This document shows, piece by piece, positions 18,545-27,586 of a stretch of 64,000 nucleotides of DNA. Position 1 is the first letter of the stretch. Each line of letters begins with the position of its first letter. Source of the stretch: Dyella sp. ASV21 (GTDB lineage: Bacteria; Pseudomonadota; Gammaproteobacteria; Xanthomonadales; Rhodanobacteraceae); the NCBI RefSeq assembly GCF_016428975.1, contig NZ_JAELTT010000013.1, forward strand, positions 23,705-87,704, read 5' to 3'. The translations under genes and the position numbers were made by a program. Below the pieces are notes generated by a model. It was not told the DNA's origin. It made no database searches and saw only the letters and a list, made by a program, of their open reading frames with translations.

Positions 18545-21145
18545 ATGAAGACCTCCGCGTTCCCCAGTTTCGCTCAGCTGCCGCAAGAACACGCTATCAA
18601 TATGCCGCCCCGGCGGCTGTGGCTTTGGATGCTCTTGGCACTGGGGCATCTGCCGTCGATGGCGCACGCAGCGAGCGCAGCGGGCGCGAGCGGTGGCGCC
18701 GAGCCTGCAGGGGGCTATGTCGAGTTCAATACGGACTTCACCAGCAATCCGGATGAGAAGGTCGATTTGTCGCGGTTTGAGCGCAGTGGCGTTCCCGCGG
18801 GCACGTATGTGGTCGATCTTTATGTAAACGATCGCAGGATCGGACGCGAGGGCATCGTGTTTCGCGATGCCAATGGCAGCGGCACGGCGACGCCCTGTTT
18901 CAATAAGTCGTTACTCGACCGTGCCGGCATTGATACCAGCAAGCTGGATCCAGCCGCGTTGGTCAGCGATTGCTTGGTGTTGCCCGAATTGATCGAGCGC
19001 GCAACGGTTTCGTACGACGCGGGCGAGCTTCGCCTGAATGTCGACGTACCCCAACTTTACACGCGCAAGCAAGGCGCCAACGACGTGGACTCCAGCCAGT
19101 GGAGCGAAGGGCAAACGGCCGCCACGTTGGCCTATAACGTCAACAGCTATCGTTCCGATATCAAGGGTGGCCAAAGCGCCACCAATACCTATGTTGGATT
19201 GAAGGCAGGCCTCAACGTGGACGGCTGGCGCTTCCGTGCGCAGACAGCCCTCACCACGGGCACGAACCGGCCGTCGCACTGGCAAACGTCCAACGTTTAC
19301 GCCCAGCACGACGTGACGGCACTGCGGTCGCAGTTCACCGTTGGCGATATCTTTACGCCCGGCGATCTATTCAACTCGACATCGCTGCGCGGTGCGAATC
19401 TTCGTACCGATGAACGTATGTTGCCCAGCGGCATGGTGGGCTTCGCACCGGTGATCCGAGGAGTTGCGGAAACCCGCGCTCGGGTGGAAGTCCGACAGAG
19501 CGGGTATCTCGTGTATGAGACCTCCGTGTCGCCGGGTCCTTTCGAGATCACTGATCTCAATGGTGCCGCCGGTACGGGAGACCTTGAGGTTCTGGTGATC
19601 GAGGCCGACGGCCGGGAACGCCGCACTATCGTTCCCTATGCGCAGGTGCCGCGCTTGTTGCGTCCGGGTCAGGAGCGTTACTCGGTAACGGTGGGGCAAG
19701 TTCGCGATAACGGTCAGGGCCTGGGCAACCTGCCTACGGTGGCTGAAGGCACGTATCAGCGCGGCATCAACAATTGGCTCACCGGTTACGGTGGTGTGCA
19801 GGCCACTAACGGGCAGCTGTATCGCAGTGCGCTGGTCGGTGCCGCGGTAACAACTCCCGTCGGAGCTTTTTCGCTGGACGTCACCGAGTCGTGGGCCAAG
19901 CCGGTGCAGGGGCAGGGCACGCAAACAGGCCATAGCACACGCGCCACTTATAGCAAGATGCTGGAGCAGACGGGGACGAATTTCTCCCTGGCGTCGTATC
20001 GCTACTCCAGTGCCAATTACATGGATCTGGATTCCGCGGTGCGCGTTCGCGCTGCCGCGCGTAAGGACGTGATCCTGGCGTTGTCGCCGGCCACCGGTGC
20101 CAAAGACCAGCTTCAGATCGCGTTGAATCAATCGTTGGGTGATCGGGCCGGCTCGCTGTATGCAACGGGCGCCTTCTATAGCTATTGGAACAACGGTGGG
20201 CATTCATCCACCTATCAGGCGGGCTATTCCAACCGTTTCAAGCAGCTCTCGTACAGCATCTCCATGGGGCGTGATTTCACCCCTGGCATGCGAGCGTCCA
20301 CGACGGTGATGTTCTCGGGCTACCTGCCCTTGGGTAAAGAGGTTATTTCGTCGCCGACGTTGTCGACATCGCTTTCCCATAACAGCCGGAATGGCAACAA
20401 CAACCAGGCTTCGGTCAATGGCGCGGTGGGCGAAATGTCGCCGCTGTATTACAGCGTGGGCGCCCAGTCCCAGGACACGGTTCCCACCACGATAAACGCC
20501 AGTGTCAATTGGTCCGCTCGTTATGGTCAGCTCGGGGCAGGTTATAGCGGTTCAAGTCATAGCCACCAGCTGTCGGCATCCGCGGCGGGCGGTGTCGTCG
20601 TACACGGTGGCGGTATAACGCTAGCGCCGCGCATCGGCGAAACGATGGCTATCGTATCTGCACCGGATGCAGCCGGTTCGTACATTGATGGTCGTCGTGA
20701 TGCCCGCCTGGATAGCCGTGGCTATGGCGTGATGTCGGACCTCATGCCGTATCGTCTCAATGATGTATCCCTTGATCCATCCGGCGCCACCATGGATGGC
20801 CAGCTCGATTACACGAGCACCAGTGTCGCGCCCAGGGCAGGTGCGGTAGTGGCAGTCAAATTCACCGGCAGCTCGGGGCGCGCCGTCATGTTGCGCATTA
20901 CCCAGGCCGATGGTTCCGTGGTGCCCTTTGGCGCCCAAGTGCTGGATGAGCAAGGTAACGAAGTCGGCGTCGTGGGACAGAATGGTCAAGTGTTTGTCCG
21001 TGGGGGCGAAACGGGCGGCTCGTTGCAGCTCAAGTGGAACGATGAGCAGGGTGGCGGTTGCAGCGTGAACTACCAATTGGCTGGCCGCGACGCAAGCAGG
21101 ACTAAGACCTCGTTTGAAGTGCTGGAGAGTCGCTGCCGCGGCTGA
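18545..21145 (+). CDS. Outer-membrane fimbrial usher (FimD/PapC family)
   Basis: An 866-residue usher, the usual size. After the signal peptide (RRLWLWMLLALGHLPSMAHA) comes the N-terminal chaperone-docking domain (YVEFNTDFTSN, VDLYVNDRRIG), the 24-strand pore with plug (GFAPVIRGVAETRARVEVRQ, PGPFEITDLNGAAGTGDLEV), and C-terminal domains with a cysteine pair (GGGCSVNY and ESRCRG). An internal ATG at 18602 is an alternative start closer to the signal peptide. It completes the secretion machinery for the fimbria and ends at a strong terminator. Confidence 0.95.
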   Translation: MKTSAFPSFAQLPQEHAINMPPRRLWLWMLLALGHLPSMAHAASAAGASGGAEPAGGYVEFNTDFTSNPDEKVDLSRFERSGVPAGTYVVDLYVNDRRIGREGIVFRDANGSGTATPCFNKSLLDRAGIDTSKLDPAALVSDCLVLPELIERATVSYDAGELRLNVDVPQLYTRKQGANDVDSSQWSEGQTAATLAYNVNSYRSDIKGGQSATNTYVGLKAGLNVDGWRFRAQTALTTGTNRPSHWQTSNVYAQHDVTALRSQFTVGDIFTPGDLFNSTSLRGANLRTDERMLPSGMVGFAPVIRGVAETRARVEVRQSGYLVYETSVSPGPFEITDLNGAAGTGDLEVLVIEADGRERRTIVPYAQVPRLLRPGQERYSVTVGQVRDNGQGLGNLPTVAEGTYQRGINNWLTGYGGVQATNGQLYRSALVGAAVTTPVGAFSLDVTESWAKPVQGQGTQTGHSTRATYSKMLEQTGTNFSLASYRYSSANYMDLDSAVRVRAAARKDVILALSPATGAKDQLQIALNQSLGDRAGSLYATGAFYSYWNNGGHSSTYQAGYSNRFKQLSYSISMGRDFTPGMRASTTVMFSGYLPLGKEVISSPTLSTSLSHNSRNGNNNQASVNGAVGEMSPLYYSVGAQSQDTVPTTINASVNWSARYGQLGAGYSGSSHSHQLSASAAGGVVVHGGGITLAPRIGETMAIVSAPDAAGSYIDGRRDARLDSRGYGVMSDLMPYRLNDVSLDPSGATMDGQLDYTSTSVAPRAGAVVAVKFTGSSGRAVMLRITQADGSVVPFGAQVLDEQGNEVGVVGQNGQVFVRGGETGGSLQLKWNDEQGGGCSVNYQLAGRDASRTKTSFEVLESRCRG

Positions 21146-21183
21146 TGGCTGGGGCCTGCGTCAACGGCCTGTGCGAACAAAGT

Positions 21184-21217
21184 GCATACGGGCGCCATCG
21201 GCGCCCGTATGCTTTTC
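21184..21217 (+). terminator. Rho-independent terminator of the fimbrial cluster
   Basis: GCATACGGGCGCC-ATC-GGCGCCCGTATGC, a perfect 13-bp stem followed by TTTTC, 38 bases after the usher stop. Confidence 0.92.
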
Positions 21218-21697
21218 AGAGGCAGTTGGACGTGTGCAGCGAGACCTGTCCCCGGCGTCATGCAGGCTCAGGCTCGGCGCTCTATTGGCAGCTGATTGCA
21301 AAGGTCAGCTTTGCGCAAGCCGGTGTCACACTGCTCAGTGGCATCCGCGAAACGTCTGGTGGGGAGGCGCCACAGGATGCCGGGCGCGTGTCGTCTGAGG
21401 AGGATCCTGGCGCCTCTCCTGTGCTTTTGTGTTGCGTGCCGAGCGTCGTGGCGGCTTGTAGGGCAATCGTCTTGACTGAGGTCAGTCGCCAGAATCTTGA
21501 AGGCAGACGCCAAGCCTCAGCACAAAATTTGCCGATTTCGTGGGCGTCGCAAAGGATGTGACATCGTAATCTGCCTTCGCCATTCGTTCACGGTAGTGGG
21601 ACTTAGATGAGCGCAAGCACGCCTTTTATTGGCGAATGCTTAACAGGGCGTCGCTCCGATAGGGCGTAATGCGGTTGATGGGGCGATGGGAGGGGAT
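21218..21697. other. Gene-free region upstream of the autotransporter
   Basis: About 480 bp with no supportable gene. It contains a long imperfect inverted repeat (21364-21416) and, near the autotransporter, moderately AT-rich sequence likely to hold its promoter. Confidence 0.5.
21364..21416. repeat. Imperfect inverted repeat
   Basis: GAGGCGCCACAGGAT (21364-21378) and ATCCTGGCGCCTC (21404-21416) pair over 13 bases with a two-base bulge, loop 25 nt. No T run follows directly. Function unknown. Confidence 0.5.
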
Positions 21698-24600
21698 ATG
21701 CAGACGCAACGTCACGGGGCGATCGTGAGCGATGTGCGGCGTGGCGGCGCCGGTGCTCGATCGTTGCTCTATCGGGCACTGATGGTGGGCTTGGCCATGT
21801 CGGCTCCGGGACTGCATGCGCAAACCGTTAGCGCGGTTGCCAACGGAGCGTGGGACGCGGCCAGCACCTGGAGCAACGGCTCCGTGCCCAGCGCGGGCAA
21901 CAGCTACATCGTTGGCACGGGATTCAATGTCAATAGTCCCGCTGTTACCGCGTCAGGTAACTTCTCTTATAACTTTGGCGGCTCTGCTCTGGCGGTACAG
22001 AGTGGGGGCACCTTAAGTCTTCCGGGCAGTCTCTCCGGGGGCACCGCCACCGTCGGTTATACGATTCCCACTCTTTCCATGGCCAGTGGAGCGACGTTAG
22101 CGCTGACTGCGTCGGTCGGGAGTATGGATCGCACCCTGCAGTCGGGCCTGTCTTTGGCCTCGACGGGAGCGGCGACCATCAGCATTCAGAACCCCGCCGG
22201 TTCAAGCAATAACTCGCTCACCTTGAGCAGCGGCGCGGCGCTCACGGGTGGTGCCGATATCAATTTGAATATCGACGCCAATGGTCAGTCGGGGCTATTT
22301 CGCAAGTTCGTTGCCATCAATAGCGCCAATAATGCTTATAGCGGCAACTGGACGGTGACCTCCACCAATGCCACGGCGGGCAGCCAGCTTGGCGGGCTGT
22401 ATGCTGGCGCGGTCAATGCCCTGGGTACGGGTTCGGTCACACTGAACTCTTCCGGGCTGATCAATCAGGTCAATGGCGGATTGGATTCGCTCAAGGGCGT
22501 CAATGCTGGCGTCAATTCCATTGTTCAATTGAACGGCAACTGGACTAACGCCAACGCAGCGCTCGCGCTTACGGGTAGTGGCGCTTCGGTGACGCTCAAT
22601 GGCGCGGGGCTCGCCGTAAGCATAGGCAACCTGACTGGTGTTGCAGGTACAACGATCAATGGTGCGGGCGCCTCGCAACGGTTCACGGTCAATATGACCA
22701 GTGACGGCGAATACGCCGGCGCGCTCAAGGGCACCCTGGGGTTTACCAAAGACGGCGGCTCCGCCTTGATTCTAAGTGGCACTAACACGTACACCGGTGG
22801 AACCACGATCACGAGTGGCCTCTTGCAATTAGGCAATGGCGGCGCCAGCGGTAGTGTCACAGGGGATATAACCAACAACGGCACGCTTGCCGTCAACCGA
22901 TCGGACACCTACCAAATAACGGGTGTCATCTCGGGCACGGGGAGCTTCGCTCAGATGGGTTCCGGTACCACCGTATTCTCCGGTAACAACACCTACACCG
23001 GTGGAACCACCATCAGCGCCGGCGTGCTTCAGATCGGCAATGGTGGCGCAACGGGAGCGTTGGTCGGCGATGTGATTAACAACGGAACCTTGTCCATCCT
23101 TCGAACGGGCAACATTACCTTGGCAGGGAACATCTCCGGTACTGGTTCACTGCTTCAGCTTCAAAGTGGCACGACGACGCTGACGGGTGACAACACGTTC
23201 ACGGGCGGCGCCATCATCAATTCAGGGTCGTTACGTTTCACCGGTAACACCGTTGGCTTCGCCAGCGACATATCACTCAACGGCACGTCTCGCGTCAATT
23301 TTGACAGTAGCTTCAATCTGACGTTTACCCCGACCATTTCGGGTACGGGTTCTATGCTGCAATCTGGCACGGGCACGACGATATTGACCGGCAACAATAC
23401 TTACACCGGGCTAACCACCATATCGTTCGGAAATCTGCAGCTGGGCGATGGCGGTGCAACAGGCAGTATCGTTAGCAATGTCAACGTGTTGGGCGCTTCA
23501 AGGTCACTCATCGTCAATCGCTCGAATACCGCCATATTGGCAAGCACCATATCTGGTACTGGTCAATTGGTTCAGAGTGGCACCGGCGTGACGGTGTTGA
23601 CGGCTGCCAATACCTATACGGGTGGCACCACCATCAATAGTGGAACACTCCAGCTTGGAAATGGCACTACGGCGGGTAGCATCGTCGGAAACGTCCTCGA
23701 TAATGGCACCCTCGCCATCGATCACAGCGACAGCTATACCTTGGCAGGCGTCGTTTCCGGTAGCGGCGCACTCACGCAAAGTGGCTCGGGTACGACGATT
23801 CTTACTGCCGCCAACACCTATACAGGTCCAACGAACATCGATGCCGGTACGTTGCAATTGGGCAATGGCGGCACGTCCGGTAGCGTCGTCGGCGATATCG
23901 TCGACAACAGTGTATTGGTGGTTGATCGCAGCGATAGCGTGACGTTGCCAGGCGTGATCTCCGGCAGCGGTTCGCTGGTGCAGAGCGGGTCAGGTACCAC
24001 GATCCTCACTGCGGACAGCACCTACACAGGTGGCACCGCGATCAATGCCGGCACATTGCAGCTGGGCAATGGCGGCAGCACCGGCAGCATCGTGGGTAAT
24101 GTTGTCGATAACACGGCCTTGGTGGTCAACAATGCCGGCACGGCTATGTTGCCCGGCGTGATCTCCGGCAGCGGCAGCTTCTCGCAGGTGGGCACCGGCA
24201 CCACGGTACTCAGCGGGAACAACACCTATACGGGTGGCACGACAATCAGTGCAGGCACCCTGCAGTTGGGCAACGGTGGAAGCACGGGGAGCATCGTTGG
24301 CGACGTAACGGACAACGGTGCACTCGTCGTCGACAATTCGGGTTCGGTCACGCTTTCCGGGGTGGTGTCAGGCTCTGGAAGTTTGTCGCAGAACGGCACG
24401 GGCACAACCTTGCTGACCGCCGACAACACTTACTCTGGCGGCACGCTGATCGGTGCGGGCACGCTTCAACTCGGCAATGGTGGAGCTTCCGGAAGCGTCA
24501 CTGGCAGCATTCTCAATCAGGGCGCGCTAGCCATTGATCGATCCGACAGCTACACCTTCAGCGGTGTGATATCCGGGTCTGGCGCTCTCGCACAGATCGG

Positions 24601-26872
24601 GCCGGGCACCACTGTCCTCACCGCGGATAATACCTATACGGGGTTAACCAGCATCCAGGCAGGTACGCTGCAGTTGGGTAACGGGGGCACGTCGGGCAGT
24701 GTGGTGGGCAATGTCCTCGACAACAGTGTATTGGTGGTTGATCGCAGCGATAGCGTGACGTTGCCAGGCGTGATCTCCGGCAGCGGTTCCTTGGTGCAGA
24801 GCGGGTCAGGTACCACGATCCTCACTGCGGACAGCACCTACACAGGTGGCACCGCGATCAATGCCGGCACATTGCAGCTGGGCAATGGCGGCAGCACCGG
24901 CAGCATCGTGGGTAATGTTGTCGATAACAGTGCGTTGGTGATCAACAATGCCAGCACGGTGACGCTACCCGGCGTGATCTCCGGCAGCGGCAGTCTGTCG
25001 CAAGTGGGCACGGGTACCACGGTGCTTACCAGTGACAATACCTATACGGGCGGCACGACGATCAGTGCAGGCACCTTGCAGTTGGGTAATGGTGGCACCC
25101 AGGGCATGGTGGCTGGAAATATCATTGACAATGGGGCCCTCGTCTTTGATCGCGCCGACAACGTTACCTACGCAAGCGTGATCAGCGGAACGGGCAGCTT
25201 GACCCAGTTGGGCTCGGGAACTCTGGTACTGCAAGGTGACCAGACCTACGCCGGTCACACGAACGCGTTGGCTGGCACGCTGATCATCAATGGGTCCATT
25301 CAATCGGATATTGCCAATGTAGCGTCCGGCGCAAGGCTTGCGGGTTTTGCGAATGTGTACGCGGATGTCTACAACCAAGGCACGGTATGGCCTGGCAATC
25401 CCGTGGCCGGTGATACGAACTACGGCACGTTCACGGTGCATGGAAACTATATCGGGCAAGGTGGCGCGCTCGCATTGAACACCTACCTTGGTAGCGATGG
25501 CTCGCCATCCGACCAGTTGATCATCAGCGGTGGTCGCGCGAGCGGTGTCACCAGTGTCTTGGTCAACAACACCTCTTCCGGAAGTGCGCCGACCATGGGA
25601 GATGGCATTTTGGTGATCTCGGCGCTGGATGGCGCCACGACCGACCCCGGCGCATTCAAGCTGGCGGGTGAAGTGCGCAGCGGTGTGTTGGACTACCGCT
25701 TGTTCCGTGGCGATATGGACGGCTCTTTGCCCGACAACTGGTACCTGCGCAATGAGTTCGTGGTCCCCCCCGAGCCGGGGCAACCACCACCGGAGCCGGA
25801 GTTGCCGAGCGAACCTGAGCCGGTGTTGCCTGTGGACCCGCCACCGGCGGTGTTGCCACCCGGGATCTATCCGATCATCGGGCCAGAGGTTGCGACCTAC
25901 GGCTTGGTGCAGCCTGTTGCGCGCCAATTGGGCATGCTGACGCTTGGCACCATGGACCAGCGCGTGGGTGACAGCGCATTGCTGGCCTCACGCCTCGGTA
26001 GCACCGACAACGGGCCGTCGGCCTGGGGGCGCGTGTTTGGCAGCAATATCAACAATAGCTATTTGGCTTTTGCGGCGCCGCAGGCTAAGGGTACTTTGTC
26101 GGGTATCCAGGTGGGGGCTGACCTGTGGCAAGGAGAGCTGTGGTCCGGGCATGTGGATCGTGCCGGCGGCTACCTGGTCTACGCGCACGCTAACGTGCGT
26201 GCCTATGGTTTGGTAACGAATGCCGCCGCCACGGGATACGAAATGGAGCGGACGGGCCAGATCAATCTCAACCAGACCGGAGCCGGCATCTATTGGACGC
26301 ACTATGGCCCGGGTGACTGGTATCTGGATGCCGTGGCGCAAGTGAGTTCCGAGCACGGTGCTACCAGCACCGACAATGCTCGGCTCAGCACCAAGGGGGT
26401 GGGCTACATGGGGTCGCTGGAATTTGGCTACCCCTTCGCATTACCTCAGTTAGGCGGCAACTTTGTTCTCGAGCCGCAGGTGCAGGTAGTGTGGCAGCGA
26501 CTTCGGTTCCTGGATGCACCCGATGGGCTGGGTGAGGTTTCACTGGGCACCACGGATGGCACAAGCGGAAGGCTGGGTGTGCGTGGCCGCTGGAGCATGG
26601 CAACGGAGGGTGGCCAGCTTTGGATGCCTTTCCTCTCCCTGGATCTTTGGCGGGATGCGGGAGGAAATGCCGTAAGCGCCTATGACGGCGTGGGCTCTGC
26701 GCCACTGCATGCCCAGGCTACGCGGCTGACGCTCAATGGCGGCGTCACCGGTCAATTGCTCCAGCGACTGGCGGTGTATGGGTCGCTGGGATATCAAGAG
26801 AGCGTCGGCGCGACCGACAATGCTCAGCGAAAAGGCTTCAATGGTACCGTCGGTCTGCGCTACACCTGGTAG
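21698..26872 (+). CDS. Autotransporter with beta-strand repeat passenger (type Va secretion)
   Basis: A 1724-residue surface protein. The start at 21698 is supported by GGAGGGG just upstream; an ATG 12 bases earlier has none. An extended signal region ends near MSAPGLHA-QTV. The passenger contains thirteen 68-residue units with the core YTGGTTI..GTLQLGNGG, the autotransporter-associated beta-strand repeat, predicted to form a beta-helix. A proline/glutamate linker (PPEPGQPPPEPELPSEPEP) precedes a C-terminal translocator barrel of about 280 residues starting near SAWGRVFGSN and ending VGLRYTW. It probably mediates adhesion, aggregation or biofilm, by analogy. A terminator follows. Confidence 0.92.
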   Translation: MQTQRHGAIVSDVRRGGAGARSLLYRALMVGLAMSAPGLHAQTVSAVANGAWDAASTWSNGSVPSAGNSYIVGTGFNVNSPAVTASGNFSYNFGGSALAVQSGGTLSLPGSLSGGTATVGYTIPTLSMASGATLALTASVGSMDRTLQSGLSLASTGAATISIQNPAGSSNNSLTLSSGAALTGGADINLNIDANGQSGLFRKFVAINSANNAYSGNWTVTSTNATAGSQLGGLYAGAVNALGTGSVTLNSSGLINQVNGGLDSLKGVNAGVNSIVQLNGNWTNANAALALTGSGASVTLNGAGLAVSIGNLTGVAGTTINGAGASQRFTVNMTSDGEYAGALKGTLGFTKDGGSALILSGTNTYTGGTTITSGLLQLGNGGASGSVTGDITNNGTLAVNRSDTYQITGVISGTGSFAQMGSGTTVFSGNNTYTGGTTISAGVLQIGNGGATGALVGDVINNGTLSILRTGNITLAGNISGTGSLLQLQSGTTTLTGDNTFTGGAIINSGSLRFTGNTVGFASDISLNGTSRVNFDSSFNLTFTPTISGTGSMLQSGTGTTILTGNNTYTGLTTISFGNLQLGDGGATGSIVSNVNVLGASRSLIVNRSNTAILASTISGTGQLVQSGTGVTVLTAANTYTGGTTINSGTLQLGNGTTAGSIVGNVLDNGTLAIDHSDSYTLAGVVSGSGALTQSGSGTTILTAANTYTGPTNIDAGTLQLGNGGTSGSVVGDIVDNSVLVVDRSDSVTLPGVISGSGSLVQSGSGTTILTADSTYTGGTAINAGTLQLGNGGSTGSIVGNVVDNTALVVNNAGTAMLPGVISGSGSFSQVGTGTTVLSGNNTYTGGTTISAGTLQLGNGGSTGSIVGDVTDNGALVVDNSGSVTLSGVVSGSGSLSQNGTGTTLLTADNTYSGGTLIGAGTLQLGNGGASGSVTGSILNQGALAIDRSDSYTFSGVISGSGALAQIGPGTTVLTADNTYTGLTSIQAGTLQLGNGGTSGSVVGNVLDNSVLVVDRSDSVTLPGVISGSGSLVQSGSGTTILTADSTYTGGTAINAGTLQLGNGGSTGSIVGNVVDNSALVINNASTVTLPGVISGSGSLSQVGTGTTVLTSDNTYTGGTTISAGTLQLGNGGTQGMVAGNIIDNGALVFDRADNVTYASVISGTGSLTQLGSGTLVLQGDQTYAGHTNALAGTLIINGSIQSDIANVASGARLAGFANVYADVYNQGTVWPGNPVAGDTNYGTFTVHGNYIGQGGALALNTYLGSDGSPSDQLIISGGRASGVTSVLVNNTSSGSAPTMGDGILVISALDGATTDPGAFKLAGEVRSGVLDYRLFRGDMDGSLPDNWYLRNEFVVPPEPGQPPPEPELPSEPEPVLPVDPPPAVLPPGIYPIIGPEVATYGLVQPVARQLGMLTLGTMDQRVGDSALLASRLGSTDNGPSAWGRVFGSNINNSYLAFAAPQAKGTLSGIQVGADLWQGELWSGHVDRAGGYLVYAHANVRAYGLVTNAAATGYEMERTGQINLNQTGAGIYWTHYGPGDWYLDAVAQVSSEHGATSTDNARLSTKGVGYMGSLEFGYPFALPQLGGNFVLEPQVQVVWQRLRFLDAPDGLGEVSLGTTDGTSGRLGVRGRWSMATEGGQLWMPFLSLDLWRDAGGNAVSAYDGVGSAPLHAQATRLTLNGGVTGQLLQRLAVYGSLGYQESVGATDNAQRKGFNGTVGLRYTW
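23905..24113 (+). repeat. 209-bp near-identical direct repeat, copy A (copy B at 24721-24929)
   Basis: Aligned base by base with 24721-24929, only two differences are seen (in GGTTCGCTGGTG versus GGTTCCTTGGTG), while other units diverge widely. The offset of 816 bp is exactly four units, as expected for recent intragenic duplication or gene conversion. Confidence 0.85.
24721..24929 (+). repeat. 209-bp near-identical direct repeat, copy B
   Basis: Partner of 23905-24113, with 207 of 209 positions identical by eye. Confidence 0.85.
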
Positions 26873-26892
26873 CAGTGTTGATCGGTAGATGA

Positions 26893-26928
26893 CGCAAAGG
26901 CCGTGCTTGTCACGGCCTTTGCGTTTTT
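26893..26928 (+). terminator. Rho-independent terminator of the autotransporter
   Basis: CGCAAAGGCCGTG / CACGGCCTTTGCG, a 13-bp perfect stem with loop CTTGT followed by TTTTT, 20 bases after the stop. Confidence 0.93.
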
Positions 26929-27170
26929 GAATCTCCGATATCGGACGTTTCTCCTCTAGACGGCGCGTTTGTGCTGTCTGAGGTTACTTTTTGGGGTATG
27001 TCTCATACTCTGATTGCCATTCTTTTGATTAGATGGCGCCTGGTATTTTCGTCTCCCAAGACCTTCCATGAAGACCGAAGGTGAGGGACAGTATCCGCAC
27101 CTATCTATGGATCAGCGCGGGCAATCGCCGCCCAGATGCAGACGGCCAGGCGACGCAAGGTGGATAAACA

Positions 27171-27407
27171 ATGAATGTTATAACCGAGGTAAAGATTGCC
27201 CCGCTGCTCTCGGGCTTTGCGATGTTGAGCAAGGCCCAGCAAGATCGGTTCATGGATGGTCTTAACCGGTATGTCATGGCATCTCCGCGTCAGCGGCTTG
27301 TCTTGCGCAACCATTGGGCGACCGTGCATACGGGTAGTCCCGCAGCAGTTCGAGAGACGCCATTAGTGTTGTCCGCCCGAGAAGATACGCAGGCTAACGC
27401 CGCGTAA
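27171..27407 (+). CDS. Small protein of unknown function (78 residues)
   Basis: I do not recognise a named family. The ATG at 27171 is preceded by AAGGTGG at good spacing. The first half looks like an amphipathic helical domain (LSKAQQDRFMDGLNRYVMAS, then PRQRLVLRNHW); the tail is low-complexity. It stands alone between the autotransporter terminator and the FAD oxidoreductase. Composition looks like real coding sequence, but without homology it remains uncertain. Confidence 0.5.
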   Translation: MNVITEVKIAPLLSGFAMLSKAQQDRFMDGLNRYVMASPRQRLVLRNHWATVHTGSPAAVRETPLVLSAREDTQANAA

Positions 27408-27586
27408 TTCGACGCTGGTTGCGCATGCAACTTCAGGCGCGGTGAGGCTGTCGGCGTCATGAAGGTGCGCCCGGGTTACTCAGGCAGAACCGCCGCTGCA
27501 TTGCCTTGCGACATTCCGCTGTGCCAAGCACGCGTCGCGGTGGAGTATGCTTGCCGGCCACACCACGACCTGAGCACGCTCCTGGC

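Larger units (their letters stand above)
22790..25450 (+). repeat. Thirteen tandem 204-bp coding repeats
   Basis: The conserved Tyr/Phe codon of the YTGG motif occurs at 22790, 22994, 23198, 23402, 23615, 23819, 24023, 24227, 24431, 24635, 24839, 25043 and 25247. Every step is exactly 204 bp except one of 213 bp. Each step is one 68-residue passenger unit. Confidence 0.9.

Noticed and set aside
23818..25038. Series of 67-codon minus-strand frames at 204-bp spacing
   Set aside because: These are antisense shadows of the autotransporter repeats. Their regular spacing reflects the repeat unit, not a gene array.
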